Source: CAMXAS01 sp964442435 (GTDB lineage Bacteria > Bacteroidota > Bacteroidia > Bacteroidales > P3). From it: 30,498 nt of DNA. The stretch is from NCBI GenBank assembly GCA_964442435.1, contig CAYTZG010000019.1:1-30498 (forward strand), given 5' to 3'. Shown piece by piece: positions 1 through 6,496 of the stretch. The notes under the pieces are model-generated. The model saw only the letters and a program-made list of their open reading frames with translations, was not told the DNA's origin and made no database searches. Position 1 is the stretch's first letter. Each line of letters opens with the position of its first letter. A program made the position numbers and the translations under genes.

Positions 1-871
1 CCATCGTCACGGTATCGATGGCCTTTATCTCATAGGCCATGAAACGATAGGCTTCGCGGGTCATAGCCTCTGGATCGTCACCCACGGAATTGATAGATTT
101 CCAACGCTGATAGGGGTCGAATCCCGGATTTGGAATGAATCCCTCCCGATGCACCCATATCGTATCGCCTTTCTTGACCGATAAGTCTAGCAACAGGAAG
201 AAATCTTCATCGGCGTAATTGTAATAGAAAAGGCTGTCGCCACAGGGATAGACGTATTCGTAGAGAGTTTCGTATTTGCCGTCGCAAGCCTCTAACTTGA
301 GTTGCTTGCAGGGCCGCCCCGCAAACAAGGTGTCTTTGGCTACCGTCATGTGAACACAGCCCGTTGCCATCCCCATCCCCATATTGACGTCGTGGATACC
401 GTAATACCATTCCGCGCCATCGGGAAACCATGGGGACGGCGCGGGGGGCGTTGCGCCAAGACGGAAACCCTTGCAATCACACACCAAAGCACCATAAACA
501 TAGGGATTGGTCCTATAATAATTCATAAACAGCGAATCGTTCTTGAAACTTCCGAAGCCGCTATAATAGGTAATGTAAGTCGTGTCATAATCAGGGGCAA
601 ACTGTTGCGCTGGTAGAACAAACTGGTCTTCGGTCGTAAACTTCCCTTTCACATTATCGTAAATGGGTTCGTTGATATAAAATTGAAAATCAAACTCTTG
701 CTCATCGCACGGCTTTATGTCAATAACATAACATTGGTTTTCTTCATACCAATCTTGGCCTTCTAACGTACATTGAGCCTCTATCTGATATTCGCCCAAA
801 TACGATTGCGCCTGCGCGGGCAGAAACGCTTGTAAACCTATGATGGTCAAGCATAGAAACAGTTTTTTCAT
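1..871 (-). CDS. Secreted protein of unknown function, 3' end cut by window edge (left copy)
   Basis: An open frame of 290 codons runs off the left end without a stop. The ATG at 871-869 begins a clear signal peptide (MKKLFLCLTIIG...FLPAQA) with probable cleavage after AQA/AQS. The mature part has paired-cysteine stretches (CDCKG, VYPCG) and a segment of the form WYYGI...GCVHMTVAKDTLFAGRPCKQL. Segments shaped like this, ending in a 'DT...G...CKQL' strand, occur in many exported Bacteroidota proteins of unknown role, often with a C-terminal T9SS tag. That tag would lie beyond the window. The start lies 23 bp after the stop of the beta-barrel gene, so it is probably the last gene of the left-arm operon. 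An almost identical gene is at 29634-30498. I do not recognise a specific function. Confidence 0.85.
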   Translation of the reverse strand, partial: MKKLFLCLTIIGLQAFLPAQAQSYLGEYQIEAQCTLEGQDWYEENQCYVIDIKPCDEQEFDFQFYINEPIYDNVKGKFTTEDQFVLPAQQFAPDYDTTYITYYSGFGSFKNDSLFMNYYRTNPYVYGALVCDCKGFRLGATPPAPSPWFPDGAEWYYGIHDVNMGMGMATGCVHMTVAKDTLFAGRPCKQLKLEACDGKYETLYEYVYPCGDSLFYYNYADEDFFLLLDLSVKKGDTIWVHREGFIPNPGFDPYQRWKSINSVGDDPEAMTREAYRFMAYEIKAIDTVTM

Positions 872-891
872 GGTCAGAGTCCTTTCATTTA
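1..891. repeat. Outer inverted repeat, left copy (partner 29613-30498)
   Basis: The whole left end is a near-identical reverse complement of 29613-30498. It covers the truncated secreted-protein gene and about 20 bp upstream of its start, where both copies keep an ATGAAAGGA-like stretch before the ATG. Only scattered substitutions and one 6-nt difference in the signal-peptide region separate them. The outermost 55 bases are identical to the partner and base 56 differs. Homology stops abruptly upstream, where the cargo genes are unrelated. Confidence 0.93.
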
Positions 892-894
892 TAT

Positions 895-1626
895 CTAGAA
901 ATGATACCCGACGCCTGCCGTCAGAAACCAATCGGTTTGAGTTAGAATCGTTACCTCTGTCTTATAGCGGGGCAACTGATATCTATATATATCTATCCAG
1001 TGGTTGGCTCGGTATCCGAGATGGATGGACACCCGTTTGATTTGTCCGACTATCTGCATGGCACTTTGGCCGCCGAAAAGAGCGGTTTTGGCATCACTCT
1101 TATGTTTTATAATATCATTGTTTTGATTTATCTCATCAAGTTTGGTATTATCATAACCTACTTGAAAACCGCCTTCGAGTGATAGGTAAAGCCAATCCGT
1201 ACAATGGATTTTGAAGCCACCTCCAAATCTCCATAGCATCCGTTGCCGAATCCGCTGTATTTTATATGCGACATAGTCATTTGTACCAAGCAACCAATTG
1301 CCAAAACTCTGACAAATCTGTTTTTCATATGCGATGCCGGATTCCACGAAAAGGTTGACCCGTTTGGCACGCCACGGAATATCGTACTGATAGGTCAAAT
1401 CGAACCGCAACGGCCATTTGTAATCAACAATTTCGGTCTCAAGATCTTGTAGATACTCATACCCGTAGTCCAAATACAATCCATGTCCTTTGCATTGCTG
1501 CCAAAGGCCTTGGGATTTATCCATAGTATCTTCCCCAATCATTGATTTATGTTGAGCCATTACAATAATTGTTTGGCATATACTTAATGTTATTATACTG
1601 AAAATATTGAGGAACATCCGTATCAT
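895..1626 (-). CDS. Small outer-membrane beta-barrel-like protein
   Basis: The product is 243 aa. The hydrophobic N-terminus (MIRMFLNIFSIITLSICQTIIVMAQ) looks like a signal peptide ending AQ. The mature chain alternates polar and aromatic residues in strand-like units (LFVESGIAYEKQ, WRFGGGFKIHCTDWLYLSLEGGFQVGY, SIHLGYRANHW, WFLTAGVGYHF) and ends in a C-terminal phenylalanine, as outer-membrane barrels typically do. Its length would fit an 8-stranded barrel of the general OmpA/OmpX-like type, but I cannot assign a family. It starts 15 bp after the C13-like gene and is followed 23 bp later by the terminal secreted-protein gene, so the three are probably co-transcribed. It is AT-rich compared with the arm boundary genes and has no counterpart in the right arm, where a lipoprotein gene takes its place. 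Confidence 0.8.
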   Translation of the reverse strand: MIRMFLNIFSIITLSICQTIIVMAQHKSMIGEDTMDKSQGLWQQCKGHGLYLDYGYEYLQDLETEIVDYKWPLRFDLTYQYDIPWRAKRVNLFVESGIAYEKQICQSFGNWLLGTNDYVAYKIQRIRQRMLWRFGGGFKIHCTDWLYLSLEGGFQVGYDNTKLDEINQNNDIIKHKSDAKTALFGGQSAMQIVGQIKRVSIHLGYRANHWIDIYRYQLPRYKTEVTILTQTDWFLTAGVGYHF

Positions 1627-1641
1627 GGTAAGTAACTCCTA

Positions 1642-2676
1642 TTATTTAAATTCTATTTCAGAGTTGTCCGTCCTAAATGTATCATATATCGAAATTGTAT
1701 CAGCATCCAAAGTCAATTTTGCTCCGTTTGTGACAGTGATGTCTTTTAGTATGATGTGCCGATTTTGAAAAGAATCATCCGTTTGTATTGTCCCTCCCCT
1801 TAAAAAAGTGGTTTTAGCTGGTATTTGCCCAAACAAAGATATTCCTTGTGCCGATCCAGAAATCAGGGGTATTGCTTTTGTTGAACCATAGCCATATATT
1901 TTTGTATATATGAATGCCTCATGCATAGAAATAAAACCGTTTTTATCTTGATCTATAAAATATCTGTCATTCTGTATGGGAGTAGCTCTGTTTACAGCAG
2001 ATATCCAATAAGAATCGAAGAGAGAGTTGTTCGTTAAACGTTCACTTGATTCGAATTCCCGACATGCGGTCATTATAATACGATTTGAATGTCCTTCTAA
2101 AGATGAAATAAATCCACCACTATAACTTGTTGAAATAGTTATTGTTATTTGTGAAGCATTTATCTTGTCTATTTCTTTTGCAAAATCTTCTGGGAACAAG
2201 AACTCTTCATTCCAAAGAGTTATGAATGATCCTTTTATGCTGTCATATCCTCCTGGGCCCGTTAGATAAACAAATAAATAATTTTGATTTGTTATTTTTT
2301 TCGATAAATCTGTAAATACTTTAGATAAATTAGCTTTTGTCGCTGCATATTGTATATCATTTGTACCATTGCCATCAAGATCCCATGGAGAAGAATCAAT
2401 TGCGCCATTACCTAAGGTCCTATCGTTATTTGCGTTTAGACCATCCGATATGAGAACATAGATATTTTCCGCTTTGTATCCATAAAGCTGCGTTAATGTT
2501 TTATAGTAAGCTGAACAATCATTCCAATACGTTATATAATTATTACCGATGTTCCCTCCGCCATTTATGATTACAGCATAGTTATTGTGAGGGAATATCT
2601 GGCCAATAGACGTTTGTCCTTCTGACGAACAAATGCCCAAGATAAGGATTAGAGATGTAAAGATGTATTTTTTCAT
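1642..2676 (-). CDS. C13 (legumain/caspase-like) peptidase homologue with both catalytic residues replaced
   Basis: The product is 344 aa from the ATG at 2676, which begins a good signal peptide (MKKYIFTSLILILGICSSEGQ) and follows AGGAAAG. An in-frame TTG upstream would give a longer form, but its sequence belongs to the conserved intergenic hairpin, so I reject it. Residues 33-80 (YAVIINGG...YWNDCSAYYKTL...NIYVLISDG) and 135-200 match the caspase-like core of Bacteroidota C13 peptidases. The expected His-Gly-Gly is TGPGG here (Pro141), and the expected Cys-Tyr-Ser-Gly-Gly is SYSGG (Ser184), so the His/Cys dyad is absent. An EF-hand-like loop (DQDKNGFISMHEAF) sits near residue 243. The tail (about 290-344) is strand-rich, like the C-terminal modules of related secreted proteins. 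This is probably an exported pseudoenzyme that binds rather than cleaves. It is AT-rich and is second in the left-arm operon. Confidence 0.8.
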   Translation of the reverse strand: MKKYIFTSLILILGICSSEGQTSIGQIFPHNNYAVIINGGGNIGNNYITYWNDCSAYYKTLTQLYGYKAENIYVLISDGLNANNDRTLGNGAIDSSPWDLDGNGTNDIQYAATKANLSKVFTDLSKKITNQNYLFVYLTGPGGYDSIKGSFITLWNEEFLFPEDFAKEIDKINASQITITISTSYSGGFISSLEGHSNRIIMTACREFESSERLTNNSLFDSYWISAVNRATPIQNDRYFIDQDKNGFISMHEAFIYTKIYGYGSTKAIPLISGSAQGISLFGQIPAKTTFLRGGTIQTDDSFQNRHIILKDITVTNGAKLTLDADTISIYDTFRTDNSEIEFK

Positions 2677-2696
2677 AGTCAATTCTTTCCTTTTTA

Positions 2697-2732
2697 GGCT
2701 CCCCGCCCACCATATCGGCAAGGCGGGAAGCC
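2697..2732 (-). other. Conserved intercistronic hairpin between the S74 gene and the C13-like gene
   Basis: Two 11-nt arms (2722-2732 and 2697-2707) pair with one G-U around a 14-nt loop. On the minus strand the 3' side is followed by an A-rich run (TAAAAAGGAAAG), not a U-tract, so it is a poor intrinsic terminator. It is better read as an mRNA-stabilising, processing or attenuation hairpin. The right arm has the equivalent at 27230-27265, with substitutions that preserve pairing through G-U wobble. Confidence 0.6.
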
Positions 2733-2770
2733 GGATTAAACTTTATGTGTTCGCGTATGTCGGAGCCGAC

Positions 2771-3802
2771 TTATTCGGTCACGACCATGCGGTGCGTATC
2801 CACCACCTGCCCGTCGGCAATAAGGGAGTAGAGGTAGATGCCGGGGTTGAGGGAAGCGGCGCGGAGCACGAACTCGCTCTCGCCGCGGTCATTGAGGCGG
2901 TGGCAGGAGAGCTGTCGGCCGGAGAGGTCGTAGATGCAGAGCTGCGCTTCCCGCACGTCCTCGGTCAGGGCGTAGCGGATGCGGGTTTCCTGTCTGAACG
3001 GATTGGGCACGTTGCTCCACAGGCGGTTGCCGGCGGCCTCCACGGCTTCGGCCGCGTTGCCGTCGGGTTTGACGCTGCTGAACGTCGGGGTAACGGTGGC
3101 GTTGTCGGGCGTCAGCGCCATTTGCAACTCTTCAATCTGAAGTTGCTGGCTTTCGATTAAAGTTTGTTGTTCTTGTATGCTTTTAATTAAAAAAGGAATA
3201 AGAGTCGTATAGGATACCATATAGATATCATCAGGCGATAAGTATTGTACGGCTTCCGGTACCACTTCTAATAATTCTTGTGCGATAAGGCCTACGTTGT
3301 TCATGCGTGTGGAATCCAAGGTATTGAGGTTGTCTTTTTCTTCCAGATAATCGAATTTGACGGGGCGTAGGCGCATGATTTTATCCAAAGCGGGATTTAA
3401 ATCTACAATATTGGTCTTATAACGTCGGTCAGAAAGCGCAGAGTTCTTTCCATAGAGATCAGTGGCATATACGCTATGGAGCGGTTTGGCCGTGCTGCCT
3501 ACGGATATGCTGTTTTTGCTGCCTAAAATCATAATTGTGCCGGATGTCGGTAACGTAATCCCCCCTCCAATGATACCATTAGGTGCATTGTCTGAAGGAG
3601 TAGAGTTTGAAGTATTCAGAATACTGTTGGATATTTCCAATGTTTGTCCATAAATGTCTAACTTTATTTCCTTCCCAGTGAAAATCAATTGAGACTTTGC
3701 CACTTCAAAACTGGACGAGAGTACCTTTACCTGTGCCCTCAAAGGCTGAGCGATTGACAGAATCAAACTCAAAAGTGCGGAGGTTAAAATCAGTCTTCTC
3801 AT
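2771..3802 (-). CDS. Surface protein: variable passenger, S74 intramolecular chaperone domain, T9SS sorting domain (left copy)
   Basis: The product is 343 aa. Residues 1-24 are a signal peptide (ending RAQ). Residues 25-120 are a Gly/Ser/Thr-rich strand-like passenger. Residues 122-212 are a Peptidase_S74/tail-fibre chaperone domain: SDRRYKTNI with Ser124 and Lys129 in the dyad positions of this self-cleaving family, then VGLIAQELLEVVPEAV and a helix ending SIQEQQ. Residues 205-230 look coiled-coil (trimerisation). Residues 264-343 are a T9SS type A sorting domain (NVPNPFRQETRIRYAL...GIYLYSLIADGQVVDTHRMVV). In phage tail spikes this domain trimerises and then cuts itself off; here cleavage before Ser124 would part the passenger from the T9SS tag. 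It is the first gene of the left-arm operon. Compared with the copy at 26166-27191, the ends are almost identical and the passenger differs. The cellular role is unknown. Confidence 0.88.
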   Translation of the reverse strand: MRRLILTSALLSLILSIAQPLRAQVKVLSSSFEVAKSQLIFTGKEIKLDIYGQTLEISNSILNTSNSTPSDNAPNGIIGGGITLPTSGTIMILGSKNSISVGSTAKPLHSVYATDLYGKNSALSDRRYKTNIVDLNPALDKIMRLRPVKFDYLEEKDNLNTLDSTRMNNVGLIAQELLEVVPEAVQYLSPDDIYMVSYTTLIPFLIKSIQEQQTLIESQQLQIEELQMALTPDNATVTPTFSSVKPDGNAAEAVEAAGNRLWSNVPNPFRQETRIRYALTEDVREAQLCIYDLSGRQLSCHRLNDRGESEFVLRAASLNPGIYLYSLIADGQVVDTHRMVVTE

Positions 3803-3900
3803 GATAGTGTAGTTTAATTGTTATTAATATGTTTAATTGCTTTCTGATTTGGTTCTTCTTTATGTTTTCTGCCTGCGTGCAGTAGGGGTATAGGGGAACT

Positions 3901-3963
3901 TTACCGCCCGCAGGCGGCGGTGTTCAAGTCGTTTTTGCCGATATGTGCGAGATGTTTGTTCAT
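3901..3963 (-). CDS. Candidate 20-residue leader ORF in the S74 5' leader (left copy)
   Basis: ATG at 3963-3961 opens MNKHLAHIGKNDLNTAACGR and a TAA. The same 63-nt frame, with stop, is present in the right arm with one synonymous and one Ala/Ser change. Its 3' end overlaps a GC-rich CCGCC/GGCGG hairpin. It lies about 100 nt upstream of the S74 start codon, between promoter and gene. Conservation may simply reflect the high identity of the whole leader, so coding is not shown. Confidence 0.22.
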   Translation of the reverse strand: MNKHLAHIGKNDLNTAACGR

Positions 3964-4014
3964 CGTCCGGCGTTTTAGGAGAGGTGTGCAAGGGGCGTCA
4001 GATAAAGCACGATA

Positions 4015-4045
4015 CAAAGTACTGCCGAAAGTTTTAAATATACAA
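4015..4045 (-). promoter_or_regulatory. Predicted promoter of the left S74 operon
   Basis: On the minus strand, a TTG (4045-4043) is followed after 21 nt by TACTTTG (4021-4015), close to the Bacteroidota pattern TTG, 19-21 nt, TAnnTTTG. Transcription would begin near 4008 and give a 5' leader of about 205 nt. The identical arrangement is present at 25922-25952. Confidence 0.5.
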
Positions 4046-4057
4046 GTGGTCAACCTA

Positions 4058-4088
4058 TTGTATTTTAATTATGTTCGCCGTACCTTTG
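4058..4088 (+). promoter_or_regulatory. Predicted promoter of the structured RNA element (left copy)
   Basis: TTG at 4058-4060, a 20-nt spacer and TACCTTTG at 4081-4088 fit the Bacteroidota sigma-ABfr consensus exactly. It points away from the S74 gene, and its -33 box lies about 13 bp from that of the divergent S74 promoter. Predicted start near 4095. The right arm keeps it with TATCTTTG (25879-25909, minus strand). Confidence 0.6.
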
Positions 4089-4094
4089 CACCCG

Positions 4095-4404
4095 TCTTAG
4101 AGAAGGTTCGTTCGATTCTTCGGTTTTCATAAAGCGTTCAGAGGGAGTGGGGTGTATTGGTTCTCTATCTTTATCCGTCGCTGCGCAACGGATGAAGATA
4201 AGAGGCATTTCGGTAAAGACTAACCGCCTATTTGCAATGTGAAAAGCGTGCGCTCACTTTGTTCGCAGAACCGATGGAAAACTCTGTTTTCCATTTGGTC
4301 GCCCCGCAGCAAATCAATCGGCAAAATACTTTTGCCGTTGCTCCGCTGCGGTACGCCCAGCCTTTCGGCTCGGTTCTGCTTTTTAAATAGCATATTTTCA
4401 CATT
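4095..4404 (+). ncRNA. Candidate structured RNA with nested hairpins (left copy)
   Basis: Starting just after a consensus promoter, this stretch folds into a series of stems by eye: 4102-4110 with 4113-4121; 4166-4177 with 4189-4200 (12 bp); an outer 12-bp stem 4234-4245 with 4395-4406; inside it a perfect 10-bp stem 4265-4274 with 4370-4379. That last stem encloses hairpins 4274-4281/4287-4294 and 4319-4326/4330-4337, the latter within 4304-4310/4345-4351. A T-run follows at 4380-4384. The right-arm homologue has a different outer-stem sequence that still pairs perfectly. No convincing ORF runs in this direction. Alternatives are a MITE/REP-like dispersed DNA element or a long mRNA leader for mce. 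I do not recognise a known RNA family. Confidence 0.55.
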
Positions 4405-4416
4405 GTCTTTGCCCGC

Positions 4417-4447
4417 TTGCCTTTACGCTCAATTTTCATTATCTTTG
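4417..4447 (+). promoter_or_regulatory. Promoter of the mce-mmd operon
   Basis: TTG at 4417-4419, a 20-nt spacer and TATCTTTG at 4440-4447, followed by C, match the Bacteroidota -33/-7 consensus. The start would be near 4454, giving a leader of about 37 nt before the mce ATG. A 30-bp block ending in this -7 box is identical, inverted, upstream of mutA at 25531-25560. Confidence 0.75.
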
Positions 4448-4490
4448 CAACTTTATTGATTTGCATATTAACTAATTAAATATCAATACT

Positions 4491-4895
4491 ATGAAACCGA
4501 CGCATATCGAACACATCGGGATTGCGGTTAAGAATCTCGACGAAGCGATTAAGTATTATCAGGACGTTCTCGGCCTGGAATGCTACAACATCGAAGAAGT
4601 GGCCGACCAAAAGGTAAAGACGGCTTTCTTTCAGGTAGGTCAGACGAAAATCGAACTGCTTGAATCGACCGACCCCGAAGGCACCATCGCCAAGTTCATC
4701 GAAAAGAGAGGCGAGGGCGTACACCATATCGCGTTTGCAATGGAAGACGTGGCCACGGCTTTGAACGAAGCCGCCGACAAGGGCGTTCAGCTTATCGACA
4801 AGGCTCCGCGCAAAGGCGCCGAGAACTTGCAGATCGGCTTCCTGCACCCGAAATCGACCAAGGGCGTACTCACCGAATTTTGCGGAAAGAAATAA
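4491..4895 (+). CDS. mce: Methylmalonyl-CoA epimerase
   Basis: The product is 134 aa, the usual length for this vicinal-oxygen-chelate (VOC) enzyme. It interconverts (R)- and (S)-methylmalonyl-CoA in the cytoplasm, linking the B12-dependent mutase to the decarboxylase encoded just downstream. Two VOC beta-alpha-beta-beta-beta modules are visible: HIEHIGIAVKNLDEAIKYYQ at the N-terminus and GVHHIAFAMEDVATAL in the middle. His8, Glu55, His79 and Glu129 (in LTEFCGKK) occupy the expected metal-ligand positions. The ATG at 4491 lies just after the consensus promoter. It is first in the operon, 22 bp before mmdA. Its base composition matches the GC-rich housekeeping genes, not the arms. Confidence 0.95.
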   Translation: MKPTHIEHIGIAVKNLDEAIKYYQDVLGLECYNIEEVADQKVKTAFFQVGQTKIELLESTDPEGTIAKFIEKRGEGVHHIAFAMEDVATALNEAADKGVQLIDKAPRKGAENLQIGFLHPKSTKGVLTEFCGKK

Positions 4896-4917
4896 TCACT
4901 AAATAACCGTTCATATC

Positions 4918-6477
4918 ATGACATTTGAAGATAAAATCAAGCTGCTTCTGGATCAGCGCGCCCAAGCCAGATTGGGTGGCGGTCAGAAGAGAATCGATTC
5001 GCAGCACGCCAAGGGCAAGCTCACGGCGCGCGAACGTTTGGAACTGCTTTTGGACGAAGGCTCGTTCGAAGAGTTCGATATGTTTGTTACCCACCGTTGC
5101 CACGACTTCGGTATGGAAAAACAGAGTTTCCTCACCGACGGTGTGGTGACCGGCTACGGTACCATCGACGGCCGTTTGGTGTATGTGTTCTCGCAGGACT
5201 TCACGATTTTCGGCGGCTCGCTCTCCGAAAGCTTCGCCAAGAAGATCTGCAAGGTGATGGATATGGCCATGAAGGCCGGCGCGCCGGTTATCGGTATCAA
5301 CGACTCGGGTGGCGCCCGTATTCAGGAAGGCGTACAGAGCTTGGCGGGTTATGCCGAGATTTTTGAACGCAACATTTTGGCTTCCGGCGTTGTGCCCCAG
5401 CTGTCGGCCATCTTCGGCCCCTGCGCCGGCGGTGCGGTTTATTCGCCCGCTTTGACCGACTTCATCATGATGTCGAAAGAGAACAGCTATATGTTCGTGA
5501 CGGGTCCCAAGGTTGTCAAGACCGTAACCAACGAGGACGTGACCGAAGACAAACTCGGCGGCGCCATGGTTCACGCTTCCAAGTCGGGCGTGGCGCATTT
5601 CGTGGTGGATAGCGAGCAGGAAGGTATCATGATGCTGCGCAAGCTCATCAACTACTTGCCGTCCAACAACCTTGAGGAAGCGCCGGTTGTGCCCTGCACC
5701 GACCCCATCGACCGTCTCGAAGACAGCCTCAACACGATTATTCCCGACAACCCCAACAAGCCTTACGACGTACTGGACGTTATCCACGCCATCGTCGATG
5801 ACCAGGAGTTTATGGAAGTACATCGTCACTATGCGCCCAACCTCGTGGTCGGCTTTGCCCGTTTCAACGGCCAGTCGGTCGGTATCGTGGCCAACCAGCC
5901 CAAATACATCGCCGGCGTTTTGGATATCAACGCTTCGCGCAAGGGCGCGCGCTTCGTGCGTTTCTGCGATGCGTTCAACATCCCCATCGTTACGCTCGTC
6001 GATGTTCCCGGCTTCTTGCCCGGCACGGCTCAGGAATACGGCGGCATCATCATCCACGGTGCCAAGTTCCTGTTCGCCTATGGTGAAGCCACGGTGCCCA
6101 AGGTTACGATTACGTTGCGCAAGTCTTACGGCGGTGCGCACGACGTTATGAGCTCCAAGCAGCTGCGCGGCGATATCAACTACGCGTGGCCGTCGGCCGA
6201 AATCGCGGTCATGGGGGCTTCCGGCGCCATCTCCATCTTGTACGGCAAGGAAGTTAAGGAAATTACCGATGCCGAGGCGCGTCAGAAATTCGTGGAAGAA
6301 AAGACGGCCGAATACGAGAACAAGTTCGCCAATCCTTACAACGCCGCCAGCTACGGCTTTATCGACGATGTTATCGAACCGCGCAACACGCGTTTCCGCA
6401 TCATCCGTGCGCTCAAGGCTTTGGCTACGAAGAAAGACACTGTTCCGCCTAAGAAGCACACCAATATTCCGTTGTAA
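4918..6477 (+). CDS. mmdA: Methylmalonyl-CoA decarboxylase alpha subunit (carboxyltransferase)
   Basis: The product is 519 aa, full length for the family. The alpha subunit transfers the carboxyl group of methylmalonyl-CoA to biotin on MmdC, giving propionyl-CoA; the carboxybiotin is then decarboxylated by MmdB. Both crotonase-fold carboxyltransferase halves are present. The first has SGGARIQEGVQSLAGYAEIF and CAGGAVYSPALTDF (oxyanion-hole glycines). The second has PGFLPGTAQEYGGIIIHGAK and INYAWPSAEIAVMGASGA. Homologous subunits occur in propionyl-CoA carboxylase (PccB), but the adjacent membrane beta subunit and OadG-like gene identify this as the sodium-pump decarboxylase. The next gene follows after 19 bp. 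Confidence 0.95.
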   Translation: MTFEDKIKLLLDQRAQARLGGGQKRIDSQHAKGKLTARERLELLLDEGSFEEFDMFVTHRCHDFGMEKQSFLTDGVVTGYGTIDGRLVYVFSQDFTIFGGSLSESFAKKICKVMDMAMKAGAPVIGINDSGGARIQEGVQSLAGYAEIFERNILASGVVPQLSAIFGPCAGGAVYSPALTDFIMMSKENSYMFVTGPKVVKTVTNEDVTEDKLGGAMVHASKSGVAHFVVDSEQEGIMMLRKLINYLPSNNLEEAPVVPCTDPIDRLEDSLNTIIPDNPNKPYDVLDVIHAIVDDQEFMEVHRHYAPNLVVGFARFNGQSVGIVANQPKYIAGVLDINASRKGARFVRFCDAFNIPIVTLVDVPGFLPGTAQEYGGIIIHGAKFLFAYGEATVPKVTITLRKSYGGAHDVMSSKQLRGDINYAWPSAEIAVMGASGAISILYGKEVKEITDAEARQKFVEEKTAEYENKFANPYNAASYGFIDDVIEPRNTRFRIIRALKALATKKDTVPPKKHTNIPL

Positions 6478-6496
6478 CATTAAACAGGCGAGAAAA

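Larger units (their letters stand above)
2677..4140. repeat. Inner inverted repeat, left copy (partner 25826-27285)
   Basis: In reverse complement this matches 25826-27285. It includes the divergent promoters and leader, the S74/T9SS gene and the hairpin after it, ending at the start codon of the second arm gene. Identity is very high over the leader and the first 35 codons, and over the last 110 or so codons plus downstream hairpin. The middle of the gene (about codons 36-120) is unalignable, so the repeat is mosaic. It reads as two duplicated loci that exchange ends, not one recent duplication. Confidence 0.88.

Noticed and set aside
1..4140. Arms as a composite transposon or insertion sequence
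   Set aside because: No transposase, integrase, terminal short repeats or target-site duplication are visible. The repeats consist of surface-protein genes.
4220..4432. 70-aa minus-strand frame in the left RNA element, with a similar 97-aa frame at 25547-25840 (both begin MSVKASG)
   Set aside because: Both are the antisense reading of the same hairpin repeat. Shared residues follow from shared DNA, reading fails outside the conserved core, and no start signals or known domains are present.
4870..6480. 536-aa open frame antisense to mmdA
   Set aside because: It is a low-complexity shadow of a GC-rich gene with strong codon bias. The sense strand encodes an unmistakable carboxyltransferase.
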